A stretch of DNA of 64,000 bases from Picochlorum sp. 'celeri' (lineage: Eukaryota; Chlorophyta; Trebouxiophyceae), in the NCBI GenBank assembly GCA_010909725.1, contig JAACMV010000006.1:124001-188000 (forward strand). Reading direction: 5' to 3'. The notes under the pieces were generated by a model. It made no database searches and was not told the DNA's origin. It saw only the letters and a program-made list of their open reading frames with translations. The position numbers were made by a program, and so were the translations under genes. How positions within the stretch are numbered: position 1 is the stretch's first letter; every line of letters starts with the position of its first letter. Positions 33,201-41,727 of the stretch are shown here, piece after piece.

Positions 33201-33415
33201 GGAACTGAACGCCGAGTGCCCGATGACCTCGTCCATACCAATTCCATGGAATCCTCAGACAGCTGAAAGTAGTGTATCTTGGGGCGGCCTTGCCGCCCGT
33301 GTTTCAATAAAAAACTTCCCTTCCAGAGCGGCGTCAGTTGAGCTTTAAGAGAGGAGGAAGACCAACCTCGCTCCAACGAGCCCTTGGCCCAACCATCACC
33401 CACATTTGTAGACAT
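30233..33415 (-). CDS. PRAF-like PH-RCC1-BRX protein without FYVE finger
   Basis: A single exon of 1060 residues. A PH-like domain covers about 25-150 (LWKGSFLLKHGRQGRPKIHY, ending QRDVWYQGLVEAA). RCC1 repeats fill about 230-665, with repeated YSFGEGKNGKLGLGH, YTWGEGLAGKLGHGD and FAWGRGREGQLGQG elements forming a seven-bladed propeller. A Ser-rich linker and a short coiled coil (about 845-880) follow, then a BRX domain near 890-940 (GVSATFTMKNGKQKLLRIRF). Plant PRAF/PLC-like RCC1 proteins have PH, RCC1, FYVE and BRX; here no FYVE cysteine cluster is seen. Plant members act with RAB/ROP GTPases and cell polarity. Confidence 0.87.
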   Translation of the reverse strand: MSTNVGDGWAKGSLERGWSSSSLKAQLTPLWKGSFLLKHGRQGRPKIHYFQLSEDSMELVWTRSSGTRRSVPLSRVQDILLGQASPVFRKFPLKDEASSFSLVYDASSSAYVNTSGNTNQSSRTLDLTFLNKAQRDVWYQGLVEAARYAHQVMVQGERPRIIRRDLGDMMMWGNVNFLADDSITFTNKAASPHKEYQGLEAMLPAGNTLHFCTSPSSSLPQSSIPLLIPSNNLLNIKKACVGHRHCVIQSAEGCVYSFGEGKNGKLGLGHDDDLSHPRKIEYGFDTLSSIVDVHLSNESSLAVTEDGRVYAWGKCASPIPSLLNSGIFSRIKITSVACGPYHCGGICSQGKLYTWGEGLAGKLGHGDVQSRAQPTLVADLPGVVQKVACGLWHSAAIIRFQSEEGDPPPQSQDQTYVEEVQKSPHHKHRRTLSHISSTFGTILTPDATIDCYREGRGGYLFTWGGAHSPCLQGEGREFCENNKGCLGHGEDTIYCGELAPRMVKGPLEGDSVKDVAAGSNFTAVISTAGAVYQMGSMGCIIQQSTLSSTPHPWEGAYSPVAVRGPLSNVFVDKIDCGMHHVVVAGRPFDRRSARPVGEVSSLVFAWGRGREGQLGQGKLEDSVFPVMIEALKSRHISSVACGSFCSSVVCKHNTKKLVSDFSRDAWDTASYYFNTLMERSSTLQGLHARIEKTSAPLHETESNRGRSLDMSSRDSFSRDSLHASLSRPSKSVISVSETSQSGDMRHVRRSIGQFASHHSLNSFSESWEAPSRYQSSSFQAQESSNSVEHTPSRWKKKKKKSDTSHDAQDTATSVARPQYSHESRVESEKLATLQEQKYMLKQWEQLLKDKEERLLVRGNVNQTIPEGPPSPSYCWTEELDQGVSATFTMKNGKQKLLRIRFSRDLFSPADVALWYELHQDTILTCTSPKHTAEQHDVSVTNSISEVIQHIHFSRRNMSFDANELVQYHQSMQHWPSASETKNDDDDDEQAEEESLVSAVSHPSQISDTDESIPKASMISSVAHALWQLSLKAWPFPWKGQSEQLSNQHPTPPSRYMKENM

Positions 33416-33763
33416 TATTGTACTAGTACTTCATTACTGTAATCCAGAGGGCCTATTGAATGCTACTGATGAACGGTGGGCGAGAAACGAGCTCTCGTAA
33501 CGAGAATAATGTCTCAATCTATGAGTAACCACCTCATTCGCCGTCTCCCCATCTCACAGTATGTACAAAATGTACATATTTTACTAATTAATGGCTCCTT
33601 TGTACCAGGCTGCGTCAGTAGACGCATAGAGAGAGCCAAAGCTGCCGTGCGTTTGAAATACGGAACTTTGTTGCATTCAACTCTTCCATCTGCCCACCAG
33701 ACGGTCATGCGGTATTTCAAACATTATCCTTTGGAATTAATGTAAAGATATGGTCACAGGAGG
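33416..33763. other. Short intergenic region with a doubtful small gene
   Basis: 348 bp between PRAF-like and phytochelatin synthase start codons. See the separate entry at 33509 for the only open frame of note. Confidence 0.4.
33509..33745 (+). CDS. Possible 78-residue basic protein, doubtful
   Basis: From the ATG at 33509: MSQSMSNHLIRRLPISQYVQ and a basic C-terminal half (SRRIERAKAAVRLKYG). The composition suggests a small mitochondrial protein, but I recognise no family. The stretch also contains intron-like signals (GTATGT at 33559, TACTAAT, CAG at 33608); splicing there would shift the frame to an early stop. It could equally be leader sequence of the next gene, which starts 18 bp later. 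Confidence 0.25.
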   Translation: MSQSMSNHLIRRLPISQYVQNVHILLINGSFVPGCVSRRIERAKAAVRLKYGTLLHSTLPSAHQTVMRYFKHYPLELM

Positions 33764-35245
33764 ATGTGCATGAGGAGAGTTCTGAGCAACGTGGCGTATG
33801 ACTCTTTGTATTTTTCTTTTGGAGGTACTCCATTACGCTGTACCGGAAACTCTGTTGCTTCTCGTAGTGCTGTCAAATCCGTTCTAGAGAGTACCGGGCT
33901 GATTAGTATACGCAAACGCTACTTTGCTGCAGAAGTAGAGCGGACTCGTGGGGACTGCTTAGTTGGCTCGTTCAGCCTAGAGGGAGAGGATTCGATTAGT
34001 GTATCAGCCACACCACAGCAACCGAGCATTGAGAGCATGGAACCACGTCCACCTGGGGTGAGTACGTCATTTTACAAGAGAGAACTCCCATCTCCACCAT
34101 CAGTGGCATTTTCCTCTGCAACTGGTCAGGACATATTTCAGGATGCCATGCGCCATGGCATGCTGCGAGGATTCTTTTCATTGATTGAGCAATTTAGAAC
34201 GCAAGATGAGCCTGCTTTTTGTGGACTTGCGTCTGTGGCAATGGTGCTGAACTCGCTATCAATAGATCCCAGGAGGCCATGGAAAGGGCCATGGAGGATT
34301 TTTCATGAGCAAATGCTTGACTGTTGCATTCCTCTGGAGACGGTGCAGAAGGAGGGAATAACCCTGTCTCAAGCGGCATGCTTAACACGGTGTAATGGAG
34401 CGGGTGCAGAGATTTTCCCGTATGGGTCTGTTAGTTTGGAGGAATTCAGAGGCATGATTGAAACAGCATGTTCTACCAATGAGTACCATTTGATTGTGTC
34501 ATACTCTCGGAAGCATTTTCTTCAAACAGGAGATGGTCATTTTTCACCAATTGGTGGGTATTCTCCGACCCATGATGCGGCACTAATTCTTGATACTGCT
34601 CGATTCAAATACCCTCCACATTGGGTGCCTGTCCCAATGCTGTATGATGCAATGGAGTACATTGACCCAACAACCAACAAGTCCAGGGGGTTTATGAAGG
34701 TTTCAGCGACACCAATACTTCAGAGTGTACTCTTTGCGCTGGATGTGAGAGATTCGTGGGAGGATGCGCATCATTTTATCACCACGACCATGCCAGAGAT
34801 ACTCTCAGGACATTCTGATGAGGACAAAAGTGCAAGTGCTTTAATGAACATACTCCTTCATCTCTGCGTATCAATACCCGAAGATGTGTTGCATCAGTTT
34901 ATGGCAACACGAAGCTCGAATCCGGCATGTAATGGTGGCGCCTGTGTACAGCAAGATGCAGTCAATACACTCCTGGCAGAAATGACTCTCTTTCCCTTGT
35001 ATACTGAGCTTGTAGCTTTCTCTACAAAAAATACTGGGAATGACAACATGAAGTTTGAAAATGAAAAGAGGTTCATGTTTATTCTCATGTGCCAAGAGGT
35101 TATTTGGGAATCATTACAAGGGAAAGGTTGGTCGAAAGAGCAAGTTGCTCATCTTTTTGACACAGCTCAGCATAAAGTTGTGGACCACGAAGTCAACTAC
35201 TTGAAAGAGCAATACAAAGCTCTACTTACACAATTCAACTCGTAA
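33764..35245 (+). CDS. Phytochelatin synthase with N-terminal extension
   Basis: 493 residues. The papain-like phytochelatin synthase domain has the complete triad: Cys153 in DEPAFCGLASVAMVLNSL, His259 in GDGHFSPIGGY and Asp277 in LILDTARFKYPPHWVPV. The spacing of 106 and 18 residues equals that of Arabidopsis PCS1 (C56, H162, D180). The enzyme joins gamma-Glu-Cys units from glutathione into phytochelatins when Cd or other metals are bound. The C-terminal half has a CNGGAC element and few other paired cysteines. About 97 residues precede the usual start; they are rich in Ser, Arg and Val at first (RRVLSNVAYDSLYFSFGG), which suggests organelle targeting, unlike the cytosolic plant enzyme. Confidence 0.93.
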   Translation: MCMRRVLSNVAYDSLYFSFGGTPLRCTGNSVASRSAVKSVLESTGLISIRKRYFAAEVERTRGDCLVGSFSLEGEDSISVSATPQQPSIESMEPRPPGVSTSFYKRELPSPPSVAFSSATGQDIFQDAMRHGMLRGFFSLIEQFRTQDEPAFCGLASVAMVLNSLSIDPRRPWKGPWRIFHEQMLDCCIPLETVQKEGITLSQAACLTRCNGAGAEIFPYGSVSLEEFRGMIETACSTNEYHLIVSYSRKHFLQTGDGHFSPIGGYSPTHDAALILDTARFKYPPHWVPVPMLYDAMEYIDPTTNKSRGFMKVSATPILQSVLFALDVRDSWEDAHHFITTTMPEILSGHSDEDKSASALMNILLHLCVSIPEDVLHQFMATRSSNPACNGGACVQQDAVNTLLAEMTLFPLYTELVAFSTKNTGNDNMKFENEKRFMFILMCQEVIWESLQGKGWSKEQVAHLFDTAQHKVVDHEVNYLKEQYKALLTQFNS

Positions 35246-35266
35246 TTATTTATTTACTTTATGCTT

Positions 35267-36223
35267 TTAAACATCGAGGCAGGGATCAGGAGACAGCCCA
35301 CGTATTCCTGGTATTCTCACAGCAAAAACACCACCATGGTGCTGGGAAGCAGTCTCTCCAGTCTCCACTCGCGTCGTCACAAACAGCGTCTCTAGATCTT
35401 TTCCACCAAAATTGCAGGATGTTGGCCGCTTTACAGGCAACGACACCCGCTGCAATTCCTCTCCTGTCTGTGAATCATAGCACACAACAGATCCAGAGTC
35501 TCCCAACGCAACCCACAGGTTGCCTGAAGAATCAATGGCCATTCCGTCCGGCACATGCTTGTGGCCCGTCGGTAATGCACTGATTACTTTCGTATGCTCG
35601 GTATCGTCAACCAATGGTACACCCGAGCCAGTATTAGTAGAATACTGTGTGATTGATTCTGCACACGAGTCCACCAAGTACATGGCAGTGCTATCTGAAT
35701 TCCACGCCATCCCATTTGGTAATCCAATCCCTCCGGAAGGAGTCACGTCTTTGAATTGTCGACTCTCCGTCGACCAAACATACAAGCGCCCTTGATGCCC
35801 CTCCCTCCACTTTGAATGCATATGCCCAATAATCAAGGCAGTCCCAGATGGTGACACCTTGCCATCATTAAACCTCATGCACTGTTCGTCCACAGAATCA
35901 GCATCGAGTGCCCCAATCTCCTCTATGTCTACACTTCCTTCATCTGGATGTACAGGTAGACGCACTTTCATCAACCGCCTCTTTGTGCCTACACCAACTG
36001 TGCCAACCTGACGAGTCAGAAATACACAGCCAATCGGTTCATCGAGCTTGAAGACAGCGTGATGGCGCGTATCCAACATCAAGGAGTGAATCTCCATCCC
36101 ATTGATGTCTACAAAGTACAATGTATCATTCCTTGCGTCATAAATTGGAGATTCGCCCAAGTTGCACGAGCAATTTAGCACAAGCTCGACCTGCTGCTGT
36201 GTTAGATTGCCTTCTGTTGCCAT
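35267..36223 (-). CDS. SMP-30/gluconolactonase family (regucalcin-like) protein
   Basis: 318 residues. The six-bladed propeller signatures are present: NLGESPIYDARNDTLYFVDI (metal-binding Glu), FNDGKVSPSG, GIGLPNGMAWNSDSTAMYLVDS, and HVPDGMAIDSSGNLWVALGD. Members hydrolyse sugar lactones such as gluconolactone with a divalent metal. No signal peptide. The physiological lactone is not known from sequence. It diverges from the ABCI10-like gene across 309 bp. Confidence 0.9.
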   Translation of the reverse strand: MATEGNLTQQQVELVLNCSCNLGESPIYDARNDTLYFVDINGMEIHSLMLDTRHHAVFKLDEPIGCVFLTRQVGTVGVGTKRRLMKVRLPVHPDEGSVDIEEIGALDADSVDEQCMRFNDGKVSPSGTALIIGHMHSKWREGHQGRLYVWSTESRQFKDVTPSGGIGLPNGMAWNSDSTAMYLVDSCAESITQYSTNTGSGVPLVDDTEHTKVISALPTGHKHVPDGMAIDSSGNLWVALGDSGSVVCYDSQTGEELQRVSLPVKRPTSCNFGGKDLETLFVTTRVETGETASQHHGGVFAVRIPGIRGLSPDPCLDV

Positions 36224-36532
36224 CCTGAACTGACGATGTATACATCAATACGAATTATAGGGATGGTAGAGTCATCAGAAGCCAAAATACTGCTGCTGCA
36301 TCAAAGTTTTGAAATAGGGAACATGAGGGATAAAAAAAGCAAGGTTGATTGGACAGGAATCTTTGATCCGATTGAGCAATGGGGCCCTCAGAGACCACAT
36401 TATATGAATATATGTATCTGTGACAGTTGATGCCGGCGCTTACAGCTGTAGAATGAGTCAGAAATACTCAACAGTTGCCTTGAACGGACAAACTCAAACC
36501 ACTGAACATATTGCTCCTCATGAGGACTAGAT
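36224..36532. other. Divergent intergenic region SMP-30 / ABCI10-like
   Basis: 309 bp between divergent start codons; no gene seen. Confidence 0.5.
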
Positions 36533-37422
36533 ATGGCATTCATTCCACTCAAATATACTTATCTGGGTAATTCTATAACAGGATCTGTGCGAAGCCCAAA
36601 GCCATCAGTGGTGACTGCAAAGTATTCCAAGAGTCAGGTCCCAGAAAGTGGGGTGGCTATTGATGTTGATGGTTTGTGCTTTTCCTACTCGAATGGACGT
36701 CAGGTAGGGCCTACTTAAAGTGCTATTCATGATCAATCAATGACAGTTTCTTATGTAATGTAATTGGAAATGTGCTGCAGATTCTGAGGGATGCCAGGCT
36801 CAAGGTTGAAGAGGGGACGTTTCACATGTTGCTTGGAGCAAATGGCTGTGGAAAGTCAACCTTGTTGAAATGTCTGGCCGGACTTGCCACACCTAGTTCG
36901 GGGCATATCCATATGGATAATGAAAGTGTGGGCTACGTATTTCAGAATCCTGATAATCAGGTTGTCCTTCCTAGTGTGTACTCGGATGTCGCTTTGGGAC
37001 TGGGAAAGTACACTAGTTTGGATCCCAAGGATGTCGATCTGATCGTAAAACATTCATTGGAGCGAGTAGGAATGTTGGAATACGCAGAACGACAGACGTC
37101 TTCGCTATCTGGAGGTCAAAAGCAGAGGGTTGCAATTGCTGGTGCACTGGCAGAAAATCCCAACATTTTACTGCTTGATGAATTGACCACATTTTTGGAC
37201 GGAAAGGATCAGATGAACGTTGTCAAGTCTGTGAGAGATATTGTGCATGCAAGTGATTTGACGAGTCGCGAAAAACGAGTGACAGCAGTCTGGGTTACGC
37301 ATAGAATGGAGGAAATTGAGTATGCAGATTTGGTAAGTTTCATGGACAAGGGGCAGATTCTCTGGACAGTTGTACCAGAAGAAGCCAAAAAGAGGATGAA
37401 ACGATTAGGAGCGAGAATGTAA
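36533..37422 (+). CDS. Plastid ECF/CbiO-type ABC ATPase (ABCI10-like)
   Basis: Two exons, 36533-36703 and 36781-37422, phase 0 (GTAGGG donor, TGCTGCAG acceptor); 270 residues. The first ~35 residues resemble a transit peptide. The ATPase has Walker A GANGCGKSTLLKCLAG, Q-loop VFQNPDNQVVLPSV (the NPDNQ of CbiO/EcfA proteins), signature LSGGQKQRVAIAGAL, Walker B ILLLDELT and the switch His in WVTHRMEE. Plant ABCI10 is the plastid envelope counterpart of bacterial energy-coupling-factor ATPases and works with ABCI11 and ABCI12. The transported substrate is not settled. Confidence 0.88.
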
Positions 37423-37449
37423 TAATGTATATATTTACTATGAAATTGA

Positions 37450-39600
37450 TTACATGATGGAACATTTGATTCCTTGATCTAGACCCTCTTCTCCCTTTTG
37501 CTTCTTTGATGATGAGTTTTTGGTCTCTGTATCTAGAGGTCTTGGTCTAAAACGAGACTTTTCCTTTCGTTTATTGATCACCAAATCTCTCTTTGCTTTG
37601 ACGTCTTCCCTAAAAGCAGAATATTCTTGAACATCTGCATCCTGGTACATCTCTGTGAGAAGAGGCAACCCAACATTGGAGGCAGTCTCTGCATCTTGAA
37701 ATTCAATCAATGCCTTCAGGCCATTCTCTAAAACAGTCACACGGACACCTGACAGTCCCTTTTTCGCTAAATCCCGTGAGAGTTCGTTACCTCTGCGGAC
37801 CTGAAGATGCTCGGGAATGTTTCTGACATAGATGATGTGCTGCCTCTGTGGAACATCTTCCTGGCCAGAGAATGTTGCATACTCCATATCAGATCGAGTC
37901 AGATGCATTTTCCATGCAAGCGACTCTATCACATCAAATCGCATCGATGACAATTGGCCGTCCTCTTCTTCTGAACTGCTGCTCTCAGCAATGTCAGAGG
38001 CATGGGCAACCAGGCAAGCAAACACTGTGCCAGTCATAAATGCATCATATCCTGCCTCATGAGCAAGCTCTCCTGGAGCAATATGCGCATACTTGTCAAA
38101 ACCCTGAGCATGTAATACAAGATCTTGACGCGGGCTCACACTCGCAGCCTCTGTGATGAGCCTTGATTCCTCTGATAGAAAATCTCCCACTGTCAACAAG
38201 TTGTACAGCGATCCCAAACTGGTATCGATTGGCTCTGAGCAATTCTCAAACAACTTTTTGGCAATCAGCTTTGTATCAAATATACCACCAGAAAACTGCC
38301 ACTGCACAAGCTTCCTATACTCCTCCCACGAGGAAGGAAGAGGAGAAACAAATGAATGAAGTGAATATGCTACATCAAACGAGTAATTGTGCCCAACTGC
38401 TGGTTTCCCTGATATTCTCATCAAATCCAAAACTTCTGAAAACCCTGAAGCCTCAATAATAGCGTTTCGGCGCTGCTCCAATAGATCCTTTTCGCGCTGC
38501 GCCACCTCTTCCGATGACGCCCTGACCAATTTGATCATGGCTCTTCCATTCTCTCCGTCAACCTTGTCTGTATAAAACCCGGGTGGATCGCTATACCCAA
38601 ACTGATCTTTACGTAACTCTTGGTACTGCAACGCCCTCTGGTATGCATTCACCGGAGCCAAGAGTAATTCTGCAGAATCCTCATGAAGCAACCATGTCCT
38701 CACCATGACCCTCAAATCCGCAACCAGCATCTTATCTTCTTCAGCCATTGGCACAATCTCGTTTCGCCGTTGAGGCGACTCGATCATCTTGAGTTTCTTA
38801 TCCCTTAAGGAACCAGGCATGTATGGTATCCCATCATGAATCCACTTGTTGAAATCAAACTTGTGCTGACTCAGAAAATCCAAACTGCTTGCTTCACACA
38901 GAAACCGAGGCTGATACTCCTCAAAAGGCCTCGGAAAGGTATAAAAGTTGAACGTTCTTGCTTGATATGATGATCCATTCCATTCAAACGTGGACAACCC
39001 AAACTGATTAATCACAAACGCTTCGCTACTCTGCAGAATTTCTTCATATCTGTCCTCCATATCGTGCAAATACGCTGGAGGCTTCCCCTCAGCCAATCCA
39101 TTTCTATCCGAGACAAACAACCCAGTCATTTCACAATCAAATGCATAAAATTGACATGCATCAAGTGCCTCGCCTACGAGTGGCAGCGTCTCCCTGAAAT
39201 TATGCCGAGTCACTTCCATATCAACTGACTGGTATGAAAAGACTGTCAAACTCCTTCTTCTTCTATGCTGATGGCCAGGCCTCAGTAAAGGATGTATAAT
39301 AGTCTGCTTTTTATTCCTGAAATCTGAATTCCTTTCTCTACTACTTGTGTGAGATGGCTGTAGTGAAGAAGAAGAAGAAGAAGAATGTGCCAAGCTGCTT
39401 CTGCTTCTTCTTCCTTCTGCTGTGGCAGGTATCAGACAACAGCGAGGGTGTTGTTGTTGTTGTCTACAGAATAGCCTCTGTGGATATCTATCACCAAGAA
39501 TATAATAATTTCTATTGCAATAATTCGTAGTATTTCTGTGTGAAATAGCTGCCTGTAAAACCGCTTGACTCGTCCTCTGCGAAGACAAATGCAATCTCAT
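37450..39600 (-). CDS. PARN-type poly(A)-specific ribonuclease, probably organellar
   Basis: 716 residues. About 125 Arg/Ser/Gln-rich residues with almost no acid precede VDMEVTRHNFRETLP, the usual PARN start. The DEDDh exonuclease residues are visible: Asp155 and Glu157 in FDCEMTGL, Asp in VGHNYSFDVAYSL, and His/Asp in AHEAGYDAFMTGTVF. A C-terminal RNA-binding-like segment follows (IIYVRNIPEHLQVRRG). PARN shortens poly(A) tails; Arabidopsis PARN (AHG2) acts on mitochondrial poly(A) RNA. The basic leader suggests an organelle location here also. Confidence 0.88.
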   Translation of the reverse strand: MRLHLSSQRTSQAVLQAAISHRNTTNYCNRNYYILGDRYPQRLFCRQQQQHPRCCLIPATAEGRRSRSSLAHSSSSSSSLQPSHTSSRERNSDFRNKKQTIIHPLLRPGHQHRRRRSLTVFSYQSVDMEVTRHNFRETLPLVGEALDACQFYAFDCEMTGLFVSDRNGLAEGKPPAYLHDMEDRYEEILQSSEAFVINQFGLSTFEWNGSSYQARTFNFYTFPRPFEEYQPRFLCEASSLDFLSQHKFDFNKWIHDGIPYMPGSLRDKKLKMIESPQRRNEIVPMAEEDKMLVADLRVMVRTWLLHEDSAELLLAPVNAYQRALQYQELRKDQFGYSDPPGFYTDKVDGENGRAMIKLVRASSEEVAQREKDLLEQRRNAIIEASGFSEVLDLMRISGKPAVGHNYSFDVAYSLHSFVSPLPSSWEEYRKLVQWQFSGGIFDTKLIAKKLFENCSEPIDTSLGSLYNLLTVGDFLSEESRLITEAASVSPRQDLVLHAQGFDKYAHIAPGELAHEAGYDAFMTGTVFACLVAHASDIAESSSSEEEDGQLSSMRFDVIESLAWKMHLTRSDMEYATFSGQEDVPQRQHIIYVRNIPEHLQVRRGNELSRDLAKKGLSGVRVTVLENGLKALIEFQDAETASNVGLPLLTEMYQDADVQEYSAFREDVKAKRDLVINKRKEKSRFRPRPLDTETKNSSSKKQKGEEGLDQGIKCSIM

Positions 39601-39776
39601 GGATGTCCTTCAGATGGCAACACTGCGATTGCTATTTGTTCAAGTACACATGCATATGCATATAGTTCTTTTTTAAATAAAGGATACCAGGACTGGTGGT
39701 ATGGATCACACACAAGAAATAATACGGTATGCTATGCCATAGATACATGATGCAAGAAGAAAAAAGATGTGCCATA

Positions 39777-41521
39777 TCACCACATCTTTTCTATTTCTTC
39801 GAGGCTCTTTCCTTTTGTCTCTGGTACAGTTGCATAAATAGTATACAGGGCCACGCATCCGATAGCACAGAATGCAAAGTACAAGCCTGCAGGGCCTAGG
39901 GTCTCCTGCAGGGATGGTATACATAGACTGACAACAAAGTTACTGGCAAAGTTTGTCAAGGTCGCCAAGGCGAGTGCTTGTCCTCGTATGGAGAGTGGAA
40001 ATACCTCACCGACAATGAGCCATGATATTGGTCCGAATGAGACCTGGTAGGCTCCTACATACAAGAGCAAGGCTACAACATTGGCCCATATGCTACTTTC
40101 AGGAGAAGATGGCAATAGTTGGCCAGACTGCACAGATCCTAGTACGAATAAGGAAAAGACGATACCAGAGACGCCAAGTAATAGCAATGGCCGTCGTCCC
40201 CATGAATCGACAGTGGCCACAGCAACGCCTGTGGTGACCAATTTGAAGAGACCCAAAACAACAGAAATGCCAGTGGCAGAGTCTGCGCTGCCAAAACCTG
40301 CATCTTGGAATATCTTTGCCGCATAATATAATACCGATGGCTGCCCAGTAATCTGCTGAAATAACATGAGAGATAATCCCACTGATAAAGGTTTTCTATA
40401 CTTTTTTTCTGATAGCAACAACATGGCATTGTTGTTGTTGTTATTATCTGACAACCCTCCTTGCTGAGCTGCATTCATGTCAATGGCTGCCTGCATGTCT
40501 GCAATTTCTTTATTCAAGATGATGTCATTTTGTTTTTTCTTCTTCTTCTTAGTAATATTGCTACTAGTAACTCGTCCAGCACCGAGGTGCGCCGCAGCGC
40601 CTCTCTCGCATCATCTGCCTTGCCTCGCAGCAACAGCCATCGAGGAGATTCTGGCAAATACAGCATCCCACATACAAGGATGAATCCCAGCGGCACAGCA
40701 TCCCCATAGATACTTCTCCACCCACCCAAGGTAGATACTTCCAGATAGGATACAAGATAGCCTAGCAAAATACCAGTCACTATAAACGCTTCCTTCATAG
40801 ATATAAGCACACCCCTCACAGATGCTGGACTCGTCTCTGCAATATATGCAGGTGCAGCATGCATTGAAAACCCTATTCCAAGCCCATATAAAAGCCTTCC
40901 TAATAAGACTATTGTCAATCCATACCCAATCTCTGGAGATGCAAAGACCAATCCAGCGCCCGCCATGTACAGCAACCCCCCCAGAATGAGTTCCTTCCTC
41001 CTCCCCACATCATCTCCCCACACAAATGCCAACCCAGACCCCAACAGCGCCCCTCCCAACGACAAACTCACCACAAGACCCGTATCTGTCGCAGACAATG
41101 CATACCAATCAGTCCCACTCAACTCTGGACTCGTCATGGATAATAATGCCCCGCTCGTTGCCCCAATATCATACCCAAACAGCAACCCACCCAAAGCTGG
41201 AAAGACAAAGAATACCAGCGTATTCACCCAATCTATCGATGATTCTTGGCTAGTAATAGTAACATTAAATGAATCTTCTTCTATTATTGTTGAATCAGTG
41301 GTTGTATCGTCGTTCTCTTTGGCACGTGGAATAATAATACATGTACTAAGGATGATTCGCGACCTCGATACGACACAGGAATTCCTCCTCTTCTTCCGGT
41401 TGGCAGCATTATTGCCTCCAAGACTACTACTACCAACTACTATATCACTAGCATATGATCTCTGAGTATCAGGCGATCGTGCGAATACACGACTGTGGCT
41501 AAAAACAACAGGAGGAGTCAT
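39777..41521 (-). CDS. Plastid-type sugar transporter (MFS), frame interrupted near 40540
   Basis: Two overlapping frames make one transporter. The first (41521 to about 40560) has a ~110-residue Ser/Arg-rich leader, then LGGLLFGYDIGATSGALL, GRLLYGLGIGFSMHAAPAYI and PESPRWLLLRG. The second (about 40540 to 39777) continues with LMLFQQITGQPSVLYYAA, SWGRRPLLLLG and the closing PETKGKSLEEIE. These are hallmark motifs of sugar/H+ symporters, closest to plastid or vacuolar glucose and xylose transporters of plants. The frame break lies in the central loop at an A6 run (T6 at 40533-40538 on the plus strand) beside AAG repeats. One missing base there, or removal of GTAGCAATATTACTAAG (17 nt), restores about 575-581 residues. 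Confidence 0.82.
40533..40564 (-). other. Frameshift or very short intron in the MFS gene
   Basis: Low-complexity AAG/A-run in the cytosolic loop. All other introns found here are 50 nt or longer, so a homopolymer indel (biological or sequencing) is favoured over a 17-nt intron at 40548-40564. Confidence 0.6.
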
Positions 41522-41712
41522 AATGCATCCTCATGAGACGTTATTATTTACCATTTTTTATAGGTTTTACAGTGTACAAAAATTAAATTGATTTGTAACA
41601 CTGGTAGTCGCTACTGACTCAGTATACTGACATATACGTACATCAGCTGATGATCACCGTCTCATTTTAAGAAATCGACAAATTGGCCAGATAATTTCAT
41701 GGAAAACCGGTA

Positions 41713-41727
41713 TACCGTAGTGACGAA
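41713..41727 (+). repeat. Left terminal inverted repeat
   Basis: TACCGTAGTGACGAA, 15 of 15 matching the inverse of 43038-43052. Confidence 0.85.
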
